From contig JAFZUV010000007.1 in assembly GCA_017618135.1 (NCBI GenBank), positions 1-64,000 of the forward strand: 64,000 nt of DNA, given 5' to 3'. A model generated the notes under the pieces. It did not search any database. It had not been told where the DNA came from and worked only from the letters and a program-made list of their open reading frames with translations. Made by a program: the position numbers and the translations under genes. Source of the stretch: Clostridia bacterium (GTDB lineage: Bacteria; Bacillota; Clostridia; Oscillospirales; Acutalibacteraceae). Shown one piece after another: positions 54,080 through 64,000 of this stretch (the first letter of the stretch is position 1; every line of letters starts with the position of its first letter).

Positions 54080-54798
54080 TGAAGATTTTTCCGGCAATAG
54101 ATATATTCAATAAAAAAGCGGTAAGGCTATATAATGGCGATTACAGCCAAATGACCGTTTATAACGAAAATCCTACAGAGGTTGCAAAAGATTTTTCAAA
54201 ATCAGGAGCAGAGTATGTACATATTGTAGACCTTGAAGGTGCAAAATACGGTAATACGCCCAACATTGACATTGTATCCGAAATCGTTAAAAATACGAAC
54301 CTGTTTTGTGAAATAGGCGGGGGTATTCGTAATATCAATGTGGTTGATAAGTACATAAACACAGGCATATCGAGGGTTATAATAGGTACTGCGGCGGTAG
54401 AAAACCGCGATTTCCTCATTGAGGCTATCGCTAAGTACGGCAATAAAATAGCGGTTGGAGCCGATGTTAAGGACGGATTTATCGCCATTAAAGGCTGGAC
54501 AGAGAAATCAAAAGTCACGCTGGAAGACTTTTTAACGGATATGCAGAGTCTTGGAGTTGACACCGTAATCTGTACGGACATATCAAAAGACGGAGCGATG
54601 AACGGCACTAATCTTGAATTATATTCATCTCTTTCAAAAAAGTTTTCTCTTAATATAACGGCTTCAGGCGGAGTATCCGGCATTGAGGATATTAAAAAGC
54701 TTTGCAGGATGGGCATTTACGGTGCTATAATAGGCAAAGCGTATTACACGGGTGCTGTAGACCTTAAAGAGGTTTTAGAGGTGGCAAATGATTACTAA
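54079..54798 (+). CDS. hisA: ProFAR isomerase
   Basis: 239 residues, a (beta/alpha)8 barrel with the half-repeat common to HisA and HisF. AIDIFNKKAVRLYNGD has the general-base Asp early, GGGIRN and GVSGIEDIKKL mark phosphate sites, and TDISKDGAMNG the second catalytic Asp. It opens the Amadori step. hisF overlaps by 11 bp. Confidence 0.95.
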   Translation: MKIFPAIDIFNKKAVRLYNGDYSQMTVYNENPTEVAKDFSKSGAEYVHIVDLEGAKYGNTPNIDIVSEIVKNTNLFCEIGGGIRNINVVDKYINTGISRVIIGTAAVENRDFLIEAIAKYGNKIAVGADVKDGFIAIKGWTEKSKVTLEDFLTDMQSLGVDTVICTDISKDGAMNGTNLELYSSLSKKFSLNITASGGVSGIEDIKKLCRMGIYGAIIGKAYYTGAVDLKEVLEVANDY

Positions 54799-55549
54799 AA
54801 GAATTATACCCTGCCTTGATGTAAGAAACGGCAGGGTTGTAAAAGGTGTAAATTTCGAAGGGGTAAGCGATGTATCTTCGCCGGTCAAGCTGGCGGAATA
54901 TTACTCAAAAAGCGGAGCGGATGAGCTTGTGTTTTACGATATTACCGCTTCTTTTGAGGAAAGAGAACTTTTCACAGACATACTTACTGAGGTAGCCTCT
55001 AAAATATTTATTCCGCTAACCGTAGGCGGAGGCATAAATACTATAGAGGATTTTGACAGAGTGCTTAAATGCGGGGCGGATAAAGTCAGCGTAAATTCCG
55101 GTGCAATTAAGAATCCTTCCCTTATAGGTGAAGCGGCAAAGAAATACGGCGATCAGTGCGTTGTGATATCGGTTGATGTAAAGAGGGTTGACGGCGTTTT
55201 TCGCGTTTTTTCGAGGGGCGGCAGAGAAAATACCGGTATGGAGGCTATAGACTGGATAAAGAAGTGCGTTAATGCGGGTGCCGGAGAGGTGGTCGTAAAT
55301 TCCATTGATACGGACGGTGTAAAACGCGGCTTTGATATAGAAATGCTGTCTGAGGTGTTAAGTGCGGTAGATGTTCCGGTAATAGCGTCGGGCGGCGCCG
55401 GAGGTATAAAGGATTTTATATATTTGTTCAAAGAATTGCCTACGGTAGACGCGGGGCTTGCCGCTTCAATTTTTCATTTTGGAGAGGTCACTATACCACA
55501 GCTTAAATGTGAGCTTAATAATAACGGAATAAATGTGAGGTTGAATTGA
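54788..55549 (+). CDS. hisF: Imidazole glycerol phosphate synthase, cyclase subunit
   Basis: 253 residues. Barrel with IPCLDVRNGRVVKG (catalytic Asp about 11), TVGGGINTIEDF and NSIDTDGVKRGFD (second Asp about 130). It closes the imidazole ring with ammonia from HisH and releases AICAR. hisIE starts directly after its stop. Confidence 0.96.
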   Translation: MITKRIIPCLDVRNGRVVKGVNFEGVSDVSSPVKLAEYYSKSGADELVFYDITASFEERELFTDILTEVASKIFIPLTVGGGINTIEDFDRVLKCGADKVSVNSGAIKNPSLIGEAAKKYGDQCVVISVDVKRVDGVFRVFSRGGRENTGMEAIDWIKKCVNAGAGEVVVNSIDTDGVKRGFDIEMLSEVLSAVDVPVIASGGAGGIKDFIYLFKELPTVDAGLAASIFHFGEVTIPQLKCELNNNGINVRLN

Positions 55550-56200
55550 ATGATTAATATTGACGAGCTAAAATTTGATGATAAAGGACTAATTCCCGCT
55601 ATAGTTGTCGACGCTTTTTCAAAAAAGGTTCTTACACTGGCCTATATGAATAAGCAGTCGCTTGAAATCTCGATAGAAAAGGGGTTGACCTGTTTTTTCA
55701 GCCGTTCAAGAAATGAGCTTTGGCTGAAAGGCGAGACAAGCGGAAATTATCAGCATATAGTTAGTATTACCGCCGATTGTGATAAAGACGCTTTGCTTGT
55801 ATCGGTCCAAAAGGACGGTCCCGCTTGCCATACGGGTACAGACAGTTGTTTTACCGGTAAGATATATCAAAGCGAAACCTTAAGCGAGTTCAGCCTGCCA
55901 AGTCTGTATGAGCTTTTAAAAGAAAGAAAACAAAATAAGCCTGAGGGTTCTTACACTACCTACCTGTTTGAAAAAGGTATAGACAAAATACTTAAAAAGG
56001 TCGGCGAGGAGTCTACAGAAGTGATAATCGCCGCTAAGGCGGACGACAAGGCCGAAACGGTTTACGAGTTGGCGGACCTTGCTTATCACGCTATGGTGCT
56101 TATGGTCGAAATGGGCATCAGCGTTGAGGATGTTCAAAAAGAACTTGCCTCAAGGCATATTATCGACCACAAGGTTAAGCAGGAGAAGATGACCAAATGA
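55550..56200 (+). CDS. hisI: Phosphoribosyl-AMP cyclohydrolase/phosphoribosyl-ATP pyrophosphatase fusion
   Basis: 216 residues. Residues 1-110 are HisI with [27 protein letters not shown] and a Cys pair in [11 protein letters not shown] for zinc. Residues about 120-215 are HisE with [15 protein letters not shown] and [13 protein letters not shown]. The fusion performs steps 2 and 3. It overlaps the phosphatase by 4 bp. Confidence 0.95.
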   Translation: MINIDELKFDDKGLIPAIVVDAFSKKVLTLAYMNKQSLEISIEKGLTCFFSRSRNELWLKGETSGNYQHIVSITADCDKDALLVSVQKDGPACHTGTDSCFTGKIYQSETLSEFSLPSLYELLKERKQNKPEGSYTTYLFEKGIDKILKKVGEESTEVIIAAKADDKAETVYELADLAYHAMVLMVEMGISVEDVQKELASRHIIDHKVKQEKMTK

Positions 56201-56937
56201 TAAGGAATAATTATCATACGCATACAGTATACTGTGACGGCGCGGATACACCCGAAGAATTGGTATTATACGCCATATCGGAAAATTGTTCGGAGATAGG
56301 ATTTTCGGGTCACAGTTATACAAATATTGAGGAAGACAGTCCTTTTTGCATGACTCTAAGGAATACTGAGGTATATAAATCTGAAATAAGCCGCTTAAAA
56401 GAGAAATACAAGGATAAAATTAAAATATATTTAGGTGTTGAGCAGGACTATTACTCATCGGAAAAAACGGACGATTATGATTATGTAATAGGAGCCGTTC
56501 ATTATGTGTTTAAAAACGGTTGTTACATATCGGTTGACCATACAAGAGAAACTCAGATAGAAGCTGTTATGGCTTATTATAACAATGATTTTTACGCTTT
56601 TGCGGAGGACTATTACGAGCTTGTAGGAGATTTGTATAATAAAACACGCTGTGATATTATTGCCCACTTTGATTTAATAACAAAATTCAATGAGGGAAAC
56701 TGCCTTTTCGATACAAATCATCCGAGATATATTAAGGCGGCAGACGCGGCGTTAGACAAACTGTTTGCAGCGAATGTTAAATTTGAAATCAATTACGGAG
56801 CTGTTGCAAGAGGGTATCGCACTACGCCTTACCCTGATGAGCGAATTATTAAACGAATAACGGACTCCGGCAAGCCAATAATATATTCTTCGGATTGTCA
56901 CAAAAAAGAATATTTGCTTTTCGGAATACCGGAATAG
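56197..56937 (+). CDS. hisK: Histidinol-phosphatase, PHP type
   Basis: 246 residues. PHP metal motifs: [13 protein letters not shown] at the start, [28 protein letters not shown] and [11 protein letters not shown] at the end. It removes phosphate from histidinol phosphate, the step that HAD-type HisB provides in enterobacteria. Last gene of the operon, ending at a bidirectional terminator. Confidence 0.93.
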   Translation: MIRNNYHTHTVYCDGADTPEELVLYAISENCSEIGFSGHSYTNIEEDSPFCMTLRNTEVYKSEISRLKEKYKDKIKIYLGVEQDYYSSEKTDDYDYVIGAVHYVFKNGCYISVDHTRETQIEAVMAYYNNDFYAFAEDYYELVGDLYNKTRCDIIAHFDLITKFNEGNCLFDTNHPRYIKAADAALDKLFAANVKFEINYGAVARGYRTTPYPDERIIKRITDSGKPIIYSSDCHKKEYLLFGIPE

Positions 56938-56945
56938 AAATAAAA

Positions 56946-56976
56946 GCGCCGCAGACTGTTTGTCTGCGGCGCAGTA
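56946..56976. terminator. Bidirectional terminator between his operon and comM
   Basis: GCGCCGCAGAC (56946-56956) and GTCTGCGGCGC (56962-56972) form an 11-bp stem. On the leftward strand it is followed by TTTTATTT, on the rightward strand by a weaker AT tract. Confidence 0.8.
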
Positions 56977-56977
56977 T

Positions 56978-58504
56978 TTATTCGTTCCAGTATTTTCTGT
57001 CAAGACTCCTGAATCTTATTGAAGCAAATATATGCTGTTTTTCGATTTTTTCACTTCCTTCAAGATCGGCTATTGTTCTTGATACTTTAAGTATTTTGTC
57101 ATATGCCCTGGCGGAAAGTCCTAATTCATCAAAGCTGCGGCTTAAGTAGGTCGCGGCTTCATCGGTCATAATACAGAATTTTCTCAGCATAGCGGGGGTG
57201 AGTCTTGCGTTACAGGTAACTTTGGTTCCTTCGTATCTGCGGTTTTGTATAGCCCTCGCTTTGTTTACTCTTGCTCTTATTTCGGCTGAAGATTCGCTTT
57301 TAGCCTTGTTGGCAAGCGACTTATAATCGACCGGCGGCACCTCAACATGCAAGTCAAGTCTGTCAAGCATGGGACCCGATATTCGGTTCAGGTATTTTCT
57401 AACCATATTAAGCGAACAACTGCAGGCTTTTGTAGGATGACCGTAATAACCGCAAGGGCAGGGGTTCATTGCCGCTACTAATGTTATCGAACTCGGGTAG
57501 GTAACCGTGCCGGATACCCTTGATACCGTCACAACACCGTCTTCAAGCGGAGAACGGAGAGCTTCCATAGCGTCCCGGCGGAACTCAGGCAATTCGTCTA
57601 AGAATAAAACGCCGTTGTGTGCTAATGATATTTCGCCGGGTTTCGGTATACTTCCGCCGCCTGTAAGACCGGGTGCTGATATTGTGTGGTGAGGCGCACG
57701 GAACGGTCGGGATGTTACTATCGGGTTGTTTTTATCTATTATTCCCGCAACCGAATGTATTTTTGTGGTTTCAATAGATTCTTCAAAGGTCATTTCAGGG
57801 AGTATTGTAGGCAACCGTTTTGCCAACATGCTTTTTCCGGCTCCGGGAGGACCTATGAGCAGAATATTGTGTCCGCCTGCGGCTGCGACTTCAAGTGCTT
57901 TTTTAGCCGCAATCTGACCTTTAACATCACTGAAATCAACAGGGCTTGCCATGTTTGTCTTTTTTTTGGAAGTGTGTTTTACGGGGATAAGCTTTACGCT
58001 TTCGTTCAAGTGATTTAAAAGCTCTTTGATATGAGTGATGCCGTAAATGCTTATTCCCTCTATAACAGAACCTTCGGCTGCATTATCATCAGGCACAAAC
58101 AGATTTTCAATTCCGGCTTGTTTGGCGGTTATGCTCATTGCCAAAACTCCGTTTACAGACCTTACTTTACCGTCTAAAGAAAGCTCGCCTAAAAATGCGC
58201 AGTCCATAATATCGGCTTTTATCTGACCTGACGCAAGCAAAATAGACAGCATAATCGGTAAATCATAAATCGCGCCCTCTTTTTTTCGGTCTGCAGGCGC
58301 CAGATTAACGGTAATCCTGCCGGTGGGGAATTTAAAACCACTGTTTTTAATAGCGGCGCGAACTCTGTCGCGCGATTCTTTAACTGCGGTATCGGGGAGG
58401 CCCACAATATCGAAGCTCGGCAGTCCGCCCGAAACATCGGCTTCTATCTGTATCAAATATGTATCAATTCCGAATATTCCTATACTTTTAACAGATGAAA
58501 ACAT
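56978..58504 (-). CDS. YifB/ComM-family Mg-chelatase-like AAA+ ATPase
   Basis: 508 residues. An N-terminal Lon/ChlI-like domain (residues 1-165: DVSGGLPSFDIVGLPDTAVKESRDRV) is followed by the AAA+ domain with Walker A LIGPPGAGKSM (about 215), GGGSIPKPGEISLAHNGV, Walker B VLFLDELPEF and NPCPCGYYGHP, then a C-terminal helical domain. ComM relatives help branch migration in natural transformation; in Clostridia the role is unproven. It has a good promoter of its own. Confidence 0.9.
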   Translation of the reverse strand: MFSSVKSIGIFGIDTYLIQIEADVSGGLPSFDIVGLPDTAVKESRDRVRAAIKNSGFKFPTGRITVNLAPADRKKEGAIYDLPIMLSILLASGQIKADIMDCAFLGELSLDGKVRSVNGVLAMSITAKQAGIENLFVPDDNAAEGSVIEGISIYGITHIKELLNHLNESVKLIPVKHTSKKKTNMASPVDFSDVKGQIAAKKALEVAAAGGHNILLIGPPGAGKSMLAKRLPTILPEMTFEESIETTKIHSVAGIIDKNNPIVTSRPFRAPHHTISAPGLTGGGSIPKPGEISLAHNGVLFLDELPEFRRDAMEALRSPLEDGVVTVSRVSGTVTYPSSITLVAAMNPCPCGYYGHPTKACSCSLNMVRKYLNRISGPMLDRLDLHVEVPPVDYKSLANKAKSESSAEIRARVNKARAIQNRRYEGTKVTCNARLTPAMLRKFCIMTDEAATYLSRSFDELGLSARAYDKILKVSRTIADLEGSEKIEKQHIFASIRFRSLDRKYWNE

Positions 58505-58532
58505 AAACAGCTCCTTTATTTGCGATACTATG

Positions 58533-58561
58533 ATTATACATTATCCCGGCGGCACAGGCAA
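58533..58561 (-). promoter_or_regulatory. Promoter of the yifB/comM gene
   Basis: On the minus strand TTGCCT (58556-58561), 17 bp, TATAAT (58533-58538), then SD AAAGGAG. Confidence 0.65.
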
Positions 58562-58653
58562 TAAAAATATATAATTTTTTAATCGGTTGTTAACAATTTA
58601 TACTAAAACGGGGCATATAATAAACTTAAGAATTAAGTGAAAGAGGCAGGAAT

Positions 58654-59064
58654 ATGAACTTTCGTTACGGAATAATGCGGTTTATGAGCGGAAGATACGG
58701 TGCGGACGCATTGTTTTATGTTCTGTTTGTTATAAGTGCCATTTTGGCTTTTATAAACATCTTTTTGCGTTCGGTCATTTTACAGATAATCGTATACATC
58801 GTTATTTTTGTCGCTCTTTTGCGCGTTTTTTCGCGCAATTTTACGGCACGGCAAAAGGAAAATAGTGTTGTTTTAAGTGTAATAAACAAAATAAGGAGCG
58901 TTATAGGTCTACGCCGTCAACGCCGTGCGGATTATACGCATATTTATAAAAAATGTCCTTATTGTAAAGCAGTACTGAGGTTACCCCGAAAAAAAGGAAG
59001 GCACACCACAGTATGCCCGAGATGTAATAAGTCTTTTTCGGTCAGGGTTTTAAGAGAAAGATAA
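58654..59064 (+). CDS. Small membrane protein with C-terminal zinc ribbon
   Basis: 136 residues. Two adjacent TM helices (about 22-40 and 44-62) precede an Arg-rich stretch and a four-Cys ribbon: KKCPYCKAVLRLP and CPRCNKSF (about 106-128). The topology puts the ribbon on the cytoplasmic side, as expected for a basic segment. The family is recognised only generally, and the function is unknown. SD AGAGGCAGG precedes ATG. The DUF975 gene follows 62 bp later with its own consensus promoter. Confidence 0.75.
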   Translation: MNFRYGIMRFMSGRYGADALFYVLFVISAILAFINIFLRSVILQIIVYIVIFVALLRVFSRNFTARQKENSVVLSVINKIRSVIGLRRQRRADYTHIYKKCPYCKAVLRLPRKKGRHTTVCPRCNKSFSVRVLRER

Positions 59065-59068
59065 ATTC

Positions 59069-59097
59069 TTGACAGCTTATTGAAATAAATGTATAAT
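59069..59097 (+). promoter_or_regulatory. Perfect consensus promoter of the DUF975 gene
   Basis: TTGACA (59069-59074), exactly 17 bp, TATAAT (59092-59097), then SD AGGGGGTTG before ATG 59127. Confidence 0.8.
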
Positions 59098-59126
59098 TGA
59101 ACTAACAATTTTAGGGGGTTGTTATT

Positions 59127-59723
59127 ATGTATGACAGAAAGCAAATTAAGCTTCGAGCAAAAACAGCTCTTAGCGCAAGCTTCGGTTTGGTTTTCGGCAC
59201 CATCATCGTCGGAGGACTTATAATCAGCGCTGCTTCCGTTTTGGCTTTTATTATCGTAGGTCCTATAGCGGCGGGTTTGGCTTTTGTTCAGCTATCGGTA
59301 CTCCGCGGTGAAAAGATTCAATTCGGCGATATGTTTAGGGGCTTTAATAATTTCGGTACAAACTGCGGTGCCGGAGTGCTTGTGGGTATCTATACCATTC
59401 TTTGGTCTTTGCTCTTTTACATTCCCGGTATTGTGAAATCGTATTCTTATGCTATGACATTTTACATACTCGCAGATCATCCTGAAATGAAGGCTAATGA
59501 GGCTATAACCGCCAGCCGTAAGATGATGAACGGTCACAAATGGGATCTTTTCGTTTTGGATCTCAGCTTTATCTGGTGGATACTTCTCGGATTAATTACC
59601 TGTGGTCTTGCGTTTATTTATGTTGACCCTTATATGGAGCTCAGCCGTGCGGCATTTTACGAGTCTATTAAAGCTCAAAATAACGGAGAGGCTCAGGCAA
59701 CAGCAGAGGCTCCTCAGGAATAA
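59127..59723 (+). CDS. DUF975 family integral membrane protein
   Basis: 198 residues, with about five hydrophobic segments (near 18-46, 85-105, 140-165 and shorter stretches). The DUF975 sequence pattern is clear: RAKTAL at the start, YSYAMTFYILADHPEM, AITASRKMMNGHKWDLFVLDLSFI, and YVDPYMELSRAAFYESI. The family is common in Bacillota and has no established function. It has a perfect consensus promoter, so expression is probably high. Confidence 0.85.
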   Translation: MYDRKQIKLRAKTALSASFGLVFGTIIVGGLIISAASVLAFIIVGPIAAGLAFVQLSVLRGEKIQFGDMFRGFNNFGTNCGAGVLVGIYTILWSLLFYIPGIVKSYSYAMTFYILADHPEMKANEAITASRKMMNGHKWDLFVLDLSFIWWILLGLITCGLAFIYVDPYMELSRAAFYESIKAQNNGEAQATAEAPQE

Positions 59724-59738
59724 TTTTAAAAACATTAT

Positions 59739-59774
59739 AAAAAAAGCCGATTGCAAACGCAATCGGCTTTTTTT
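59739..59774. terminator. Bidirectional terminator between DUF975 gene and glnN
   Basis: AAAAAAGCCGATTGC pairs with GCAATCGGCTTTTTT around AAAC, between genes ending at 59723 and 59782. Confidence 0.9.
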
Positions 59775-59781
59775 GTGCATA

Positions 59782-61872
<2,091 letters not shown>

Positions 61873-61891
61873 TTTTCCCCTCCGAAACAAG

Positions 61892-63955
61892 TTATTTGCT
61901 TTCAAATATAACGATTATATAATTGCCTTCAGAAGCATATCCGACTATACTCATAGTTTCTCTTATCTTAGACCCCAGGAGTTTTAACGCGGCCTTCATA
62001 CCTGTATATGAACCGTATTTATCGGTATAAGCTGCATCAGGGTCAAACTCAAATTCAACCGCTATATGCCCGTTATTCCATTCTTTTATTGCAAACTGCG
62101 CGGCTTCTGTTGCGTCGTTCGCATATATGTAGGCACCGACTTTTGTGTAGTAGTAATACTCGGTTTTATCTTCGTAAGTTTGGAAGAAATTAAAATCCGA
62201 ACCGGGATTTGAATAATCAGCGCTGTCACTATATATATCATCAAGACTATGGTCTGCTGAGAGTTTTTCTGCCGAGAGATTAAAATATGTGTGTAACCCC
62301 GGCAAATCTATTCCGCTTCCTTCTAACCTATCGTCAAATGTAACATCAATGTAATAGAGCTCGTCTTGAATGTTTATTATATTCCACATATGCGGTCCAC
62401 CCTGAGCTAAGCCGGATATCAGATTACACGGAATACCGAGACGGTTCATAAGTAACTGCATTGCTCTTGAATAACCCTCGCATACACAAACGCCTTCTAT
62501 CAGAGCGCCGTATATTGTGAATGCCCACGGGTTGTGCCGGTAGTACAAATTGCCGTTGTCATCCACGCTCGCATACTGTACGGCGTTTTCCACAAAATCA
62601 TCACCGTCGGGAGGTATATAACCGTTTTGAGCAAGAGCTGTGGCGTAGTCATAAGTTATGTTATCGCAAAGATAATCGTGAATATAGCGTTCTTTTTGGA
62701 AATCGGTTTCAAATGTGTTTGCAACCGATAATATCTCGGATATTTTTTGCTCTAATTGAGCCTGCATAGCGTCTTTTTCGTCAGCGGTCACATTGTAGTA
62801 ACCTCTCTGAGCGTCCGCGGAGTCAAATGAAAAGCTTATTTCATATTTTCTGAGTCCGGTATATTGATTTATATCCGGTCTCATGGAATAGGTTTTAGGC
62901 ATCCAAAAGTACTCCGGATTATCATACGCCACAGCGTGTAAAGCAACCCGGACATCCGAGTTCATTTCGTCCTCGTCGGCAAAATTGGTGATGGGAACAT
63001 CAAACCACTCCGTATCAAGCCGGCTTACCGCGGCTTCAATCGCATTGTAAATGTTTTTCTGGTTTTCGCTCAGTTGATCGTATGCTTTTATATCGGCAAA
63101 TCCGCCGAATTCTTTTAAGCAATCCTTACATACGGATTTACTGTGGTATGTAGCTTCCAAAACAGTGTGCCCCGTTGCGGGAATAACCGTTCCGCTGTTT
63201 ATAAGATTATTGCAGACAGAGCAATATGCGTCACCGGTATATCCGTCCTCTTCACAGGTTGCGTCTTTTTCGTTTGTTATGTAAAGACTGCCGTGTGAGC
63301 CGGCGGCGGCAATAACTTCGCCGTCGGATATTTTTGTGTTGCAGCTGCCGCAATAAACATCTCCCGTATAACCGTTATCAAAACAGGTCGCGGCATGATC
63401 TCCTATAGTGTATGTTGTGCCGTCATGATTATCAGGATCAGTTTCACCGTAAGGTATGCCGCAAACATCACATATGGCTTTACTGTGGCAAGTGGCCGTA
63501 CCGCCGGTGTGGTCTGCTTTCGGAAGGACTGAGCCCTTTTGTATTCGCATATTGCAAATTTTACAATATGTATCGCCTGAGTATCCCTCAACCAGGCAAG
63601 TAGCGGCCTTTTCGTTTCGCAATTCCGTTTGTTCGTGATTACAGCCGTCAACCGATATGTGGACATCCAGGCCCGAAACATATTGAAACAGTAATACAAG
63701 ATCCTGATTGTTTACAAGTTGGTCTCCGTTTACATCGAGGGCTTCTTTGACTACAGGTACATCCCAACCTGAAAGATATTGAAACAGGCGTGCCGCGTCT
63801 TGATTGTTAACCAAAGTATCTCCGCTTATATCACCGGCGATAGTCGGCGCTCCGTAGGGAGTTCCGTCGTCCGCGCCGGCCAAAGCGGGAAGAGTGCCTG
63901 TAATCATTAACAGGCACAATAATACAGAAGTGACTTTACTTAATAAACGCTTCAT
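61892..63955 (-). CDS. Secreted dockerin-transglutaminase-like protein
   Basis: 687 residues. A signal peptide (1-27) is followed by an N-terminal dockerin (about 40-99, DISGDTLVNNQD and DVNGDQLVNNQD), three or four Cys-rich zinc-ribbon-like modules (about 104-285, with TATCHSKAICDVCGIPYG), then a transglutaminase-like domain (about 290-560) with Cys in VCVCEGYSRAMQLL (about 487), His in GGPHMWNIIN (about 522) and Asp in YIDVTFDD (about 537). The catalytic triad order is intact. It may crosslink or cleave surface proteins; the exact reaction is open. An N-terminal dockerin is unusual, as they are mostly C-terminal. SD GGGGGG. Confidence 0.85.
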   Translation of the reverse strand: MKRLLSKVTSVLLCLLMITGTLPALAGADDGTPYGAPTIAGDISGDTLVNNQDAARLFQYLSGWDVPVVKEALDVNGDQLVNNQDLVLLFQYVSGLDVHISVDGCNHEQTELRNEKAATCLVEGYSGDTYCKICNMRIQKGSVLPKADHTGGTATCHSKAICDVCGIPYGETDPDNHDGTTYTIGDHAATCFDNGYTGDVYCGSCNTKISDGEVIAAAGSHGSLYITNEKDATCEEDGYTGDAYCSVCNNLINSGTVIPATGHTVLEATYHSKSVCKDCLKEFGGFADIKAYDQLSENQKNIYNAIEAAVSRLDTEWFDVPITNFADEDEMNSDVRVALHAVAYDNPEYFWMPKTYSMRPDINQYTGLRKYEISFSFDSADAQRGYYNVTADEKDAMQAQLEQKISEILSVANTFETDFQKERYIHDYLCDNITYDYATALAQNGYIPPDGDDFVENAVQYASVDDNGNLYYRHNPWAFTIYGALIEGVCVCEGYSRAMQLLMNRLGIPCNLISGLAQGGPHMWNIINIQDELYYIDVTFDDRLEGSGIDLPGLHTYFNLSAEKLSADHSLDDIYSDSADYSNPGSDFNFFQTYEDKTEYYYYTKVGAYIYANDATEAAQFAIKEWNNGHIAVEFEFDPDAAYTDKYGSYTGMKAALKLLGSKIRETMSIVGYASEGNYIIVIFESK

Positions 63956-64000
63956 ATTTTCCCCCCGAGTCTGACCGTTATGGAATTACCAAACGATAAC

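Noticed and set aside
54159-54716. A 185-residue minus-strand frame inside hisA
   Set aside because: Shadow of the hisA coding strand; codon pattern and SD support hisA only.

Overview
The window looks like chromosomal DNA from an endospore-forming, anaerobic Bacillota of class Clostridia, most likely a gut-type Ruminococcaceae/Oscillospiraceae relative. The clues are moderately AT-rich DNA with consensus sigma-A promoters and strong Shine-Dalgarno sites, the sporulation genes spoIIP and gpr, AddAB rather than RecBCD, a short HisG with HisZ, a type III glutamine synthetase, ThyX, and several secreted dockerin or beta-helix proteins. No 16S rRNA gene is present, so the genus cannot be read from the window.

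Layout. 1-370: tRNA-Leu(UAA), its terminator, and an array of mini-hairpins. 369-7980: a GtrA-like membrane protein and a LysR regulator, divergent from a 2019-residue secreted beta-helix protein. 7980-13100: an accessory island with serine-recombinase remnants, a KilA-N protein, a coupled three-gene cassette (DUF4417, toxin-like, immunity-like), a probable small RNA gene with a perfect consensus promoter, an XRE/ImmA pair and a second hairpin array. 13250-18910: sugar-related genes (aldose epimerase, nagA), radC, two dockerin proteins and cysK. 18939-22790: potABCD polyamine uptake, with a leader that may fold over the ribosome-binding site. 23080-27040: an XRE membrane regulator, spoIIP with a small membrane-protein partner, gpr, and a PRPP synthase. 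27217-31588: thyX-tmk-DJ-1-mltG-U32. 31680-38388: addB-addA, followed by a truncated IS30. 38784-48212: the arginine operon argC-J-B-D-F-carA-carB, transcribed leftward. 48538-56937: a TrpR-like regulator and hisZ-G-D-C-B-H-A-F-IE-K, transcribed rightward. 56978-64000: comM/yifB, two small membrane proteins, glnN and a secreted dockerin-transglutaminase protein.

How it fits together. The arginine and histidine operons are divergent from a shared 324-bp control region with an ARG-box-like palindrome on one side and a different palindrome on the other. They encode complete routes from glutamate (plus bicarbonate) to citrulline and from PRPP to histidinol. The PRPP synthase in the window supplies the histidine precursor. 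ThyX and Tmk make dTDP. Three proteins carry dockerins with a shared NNQD...LFQ-type signature, but no cohesin is visible here.

The most unusual material is in the accessory stretches: two hairpin arrays with different spacer words but a shared TTAAGAGG hinge, the small RNA locus with a duplicated 30-bp motif, the toxin-like cassette whose start site lies behind a hairpin, and the potA leader.
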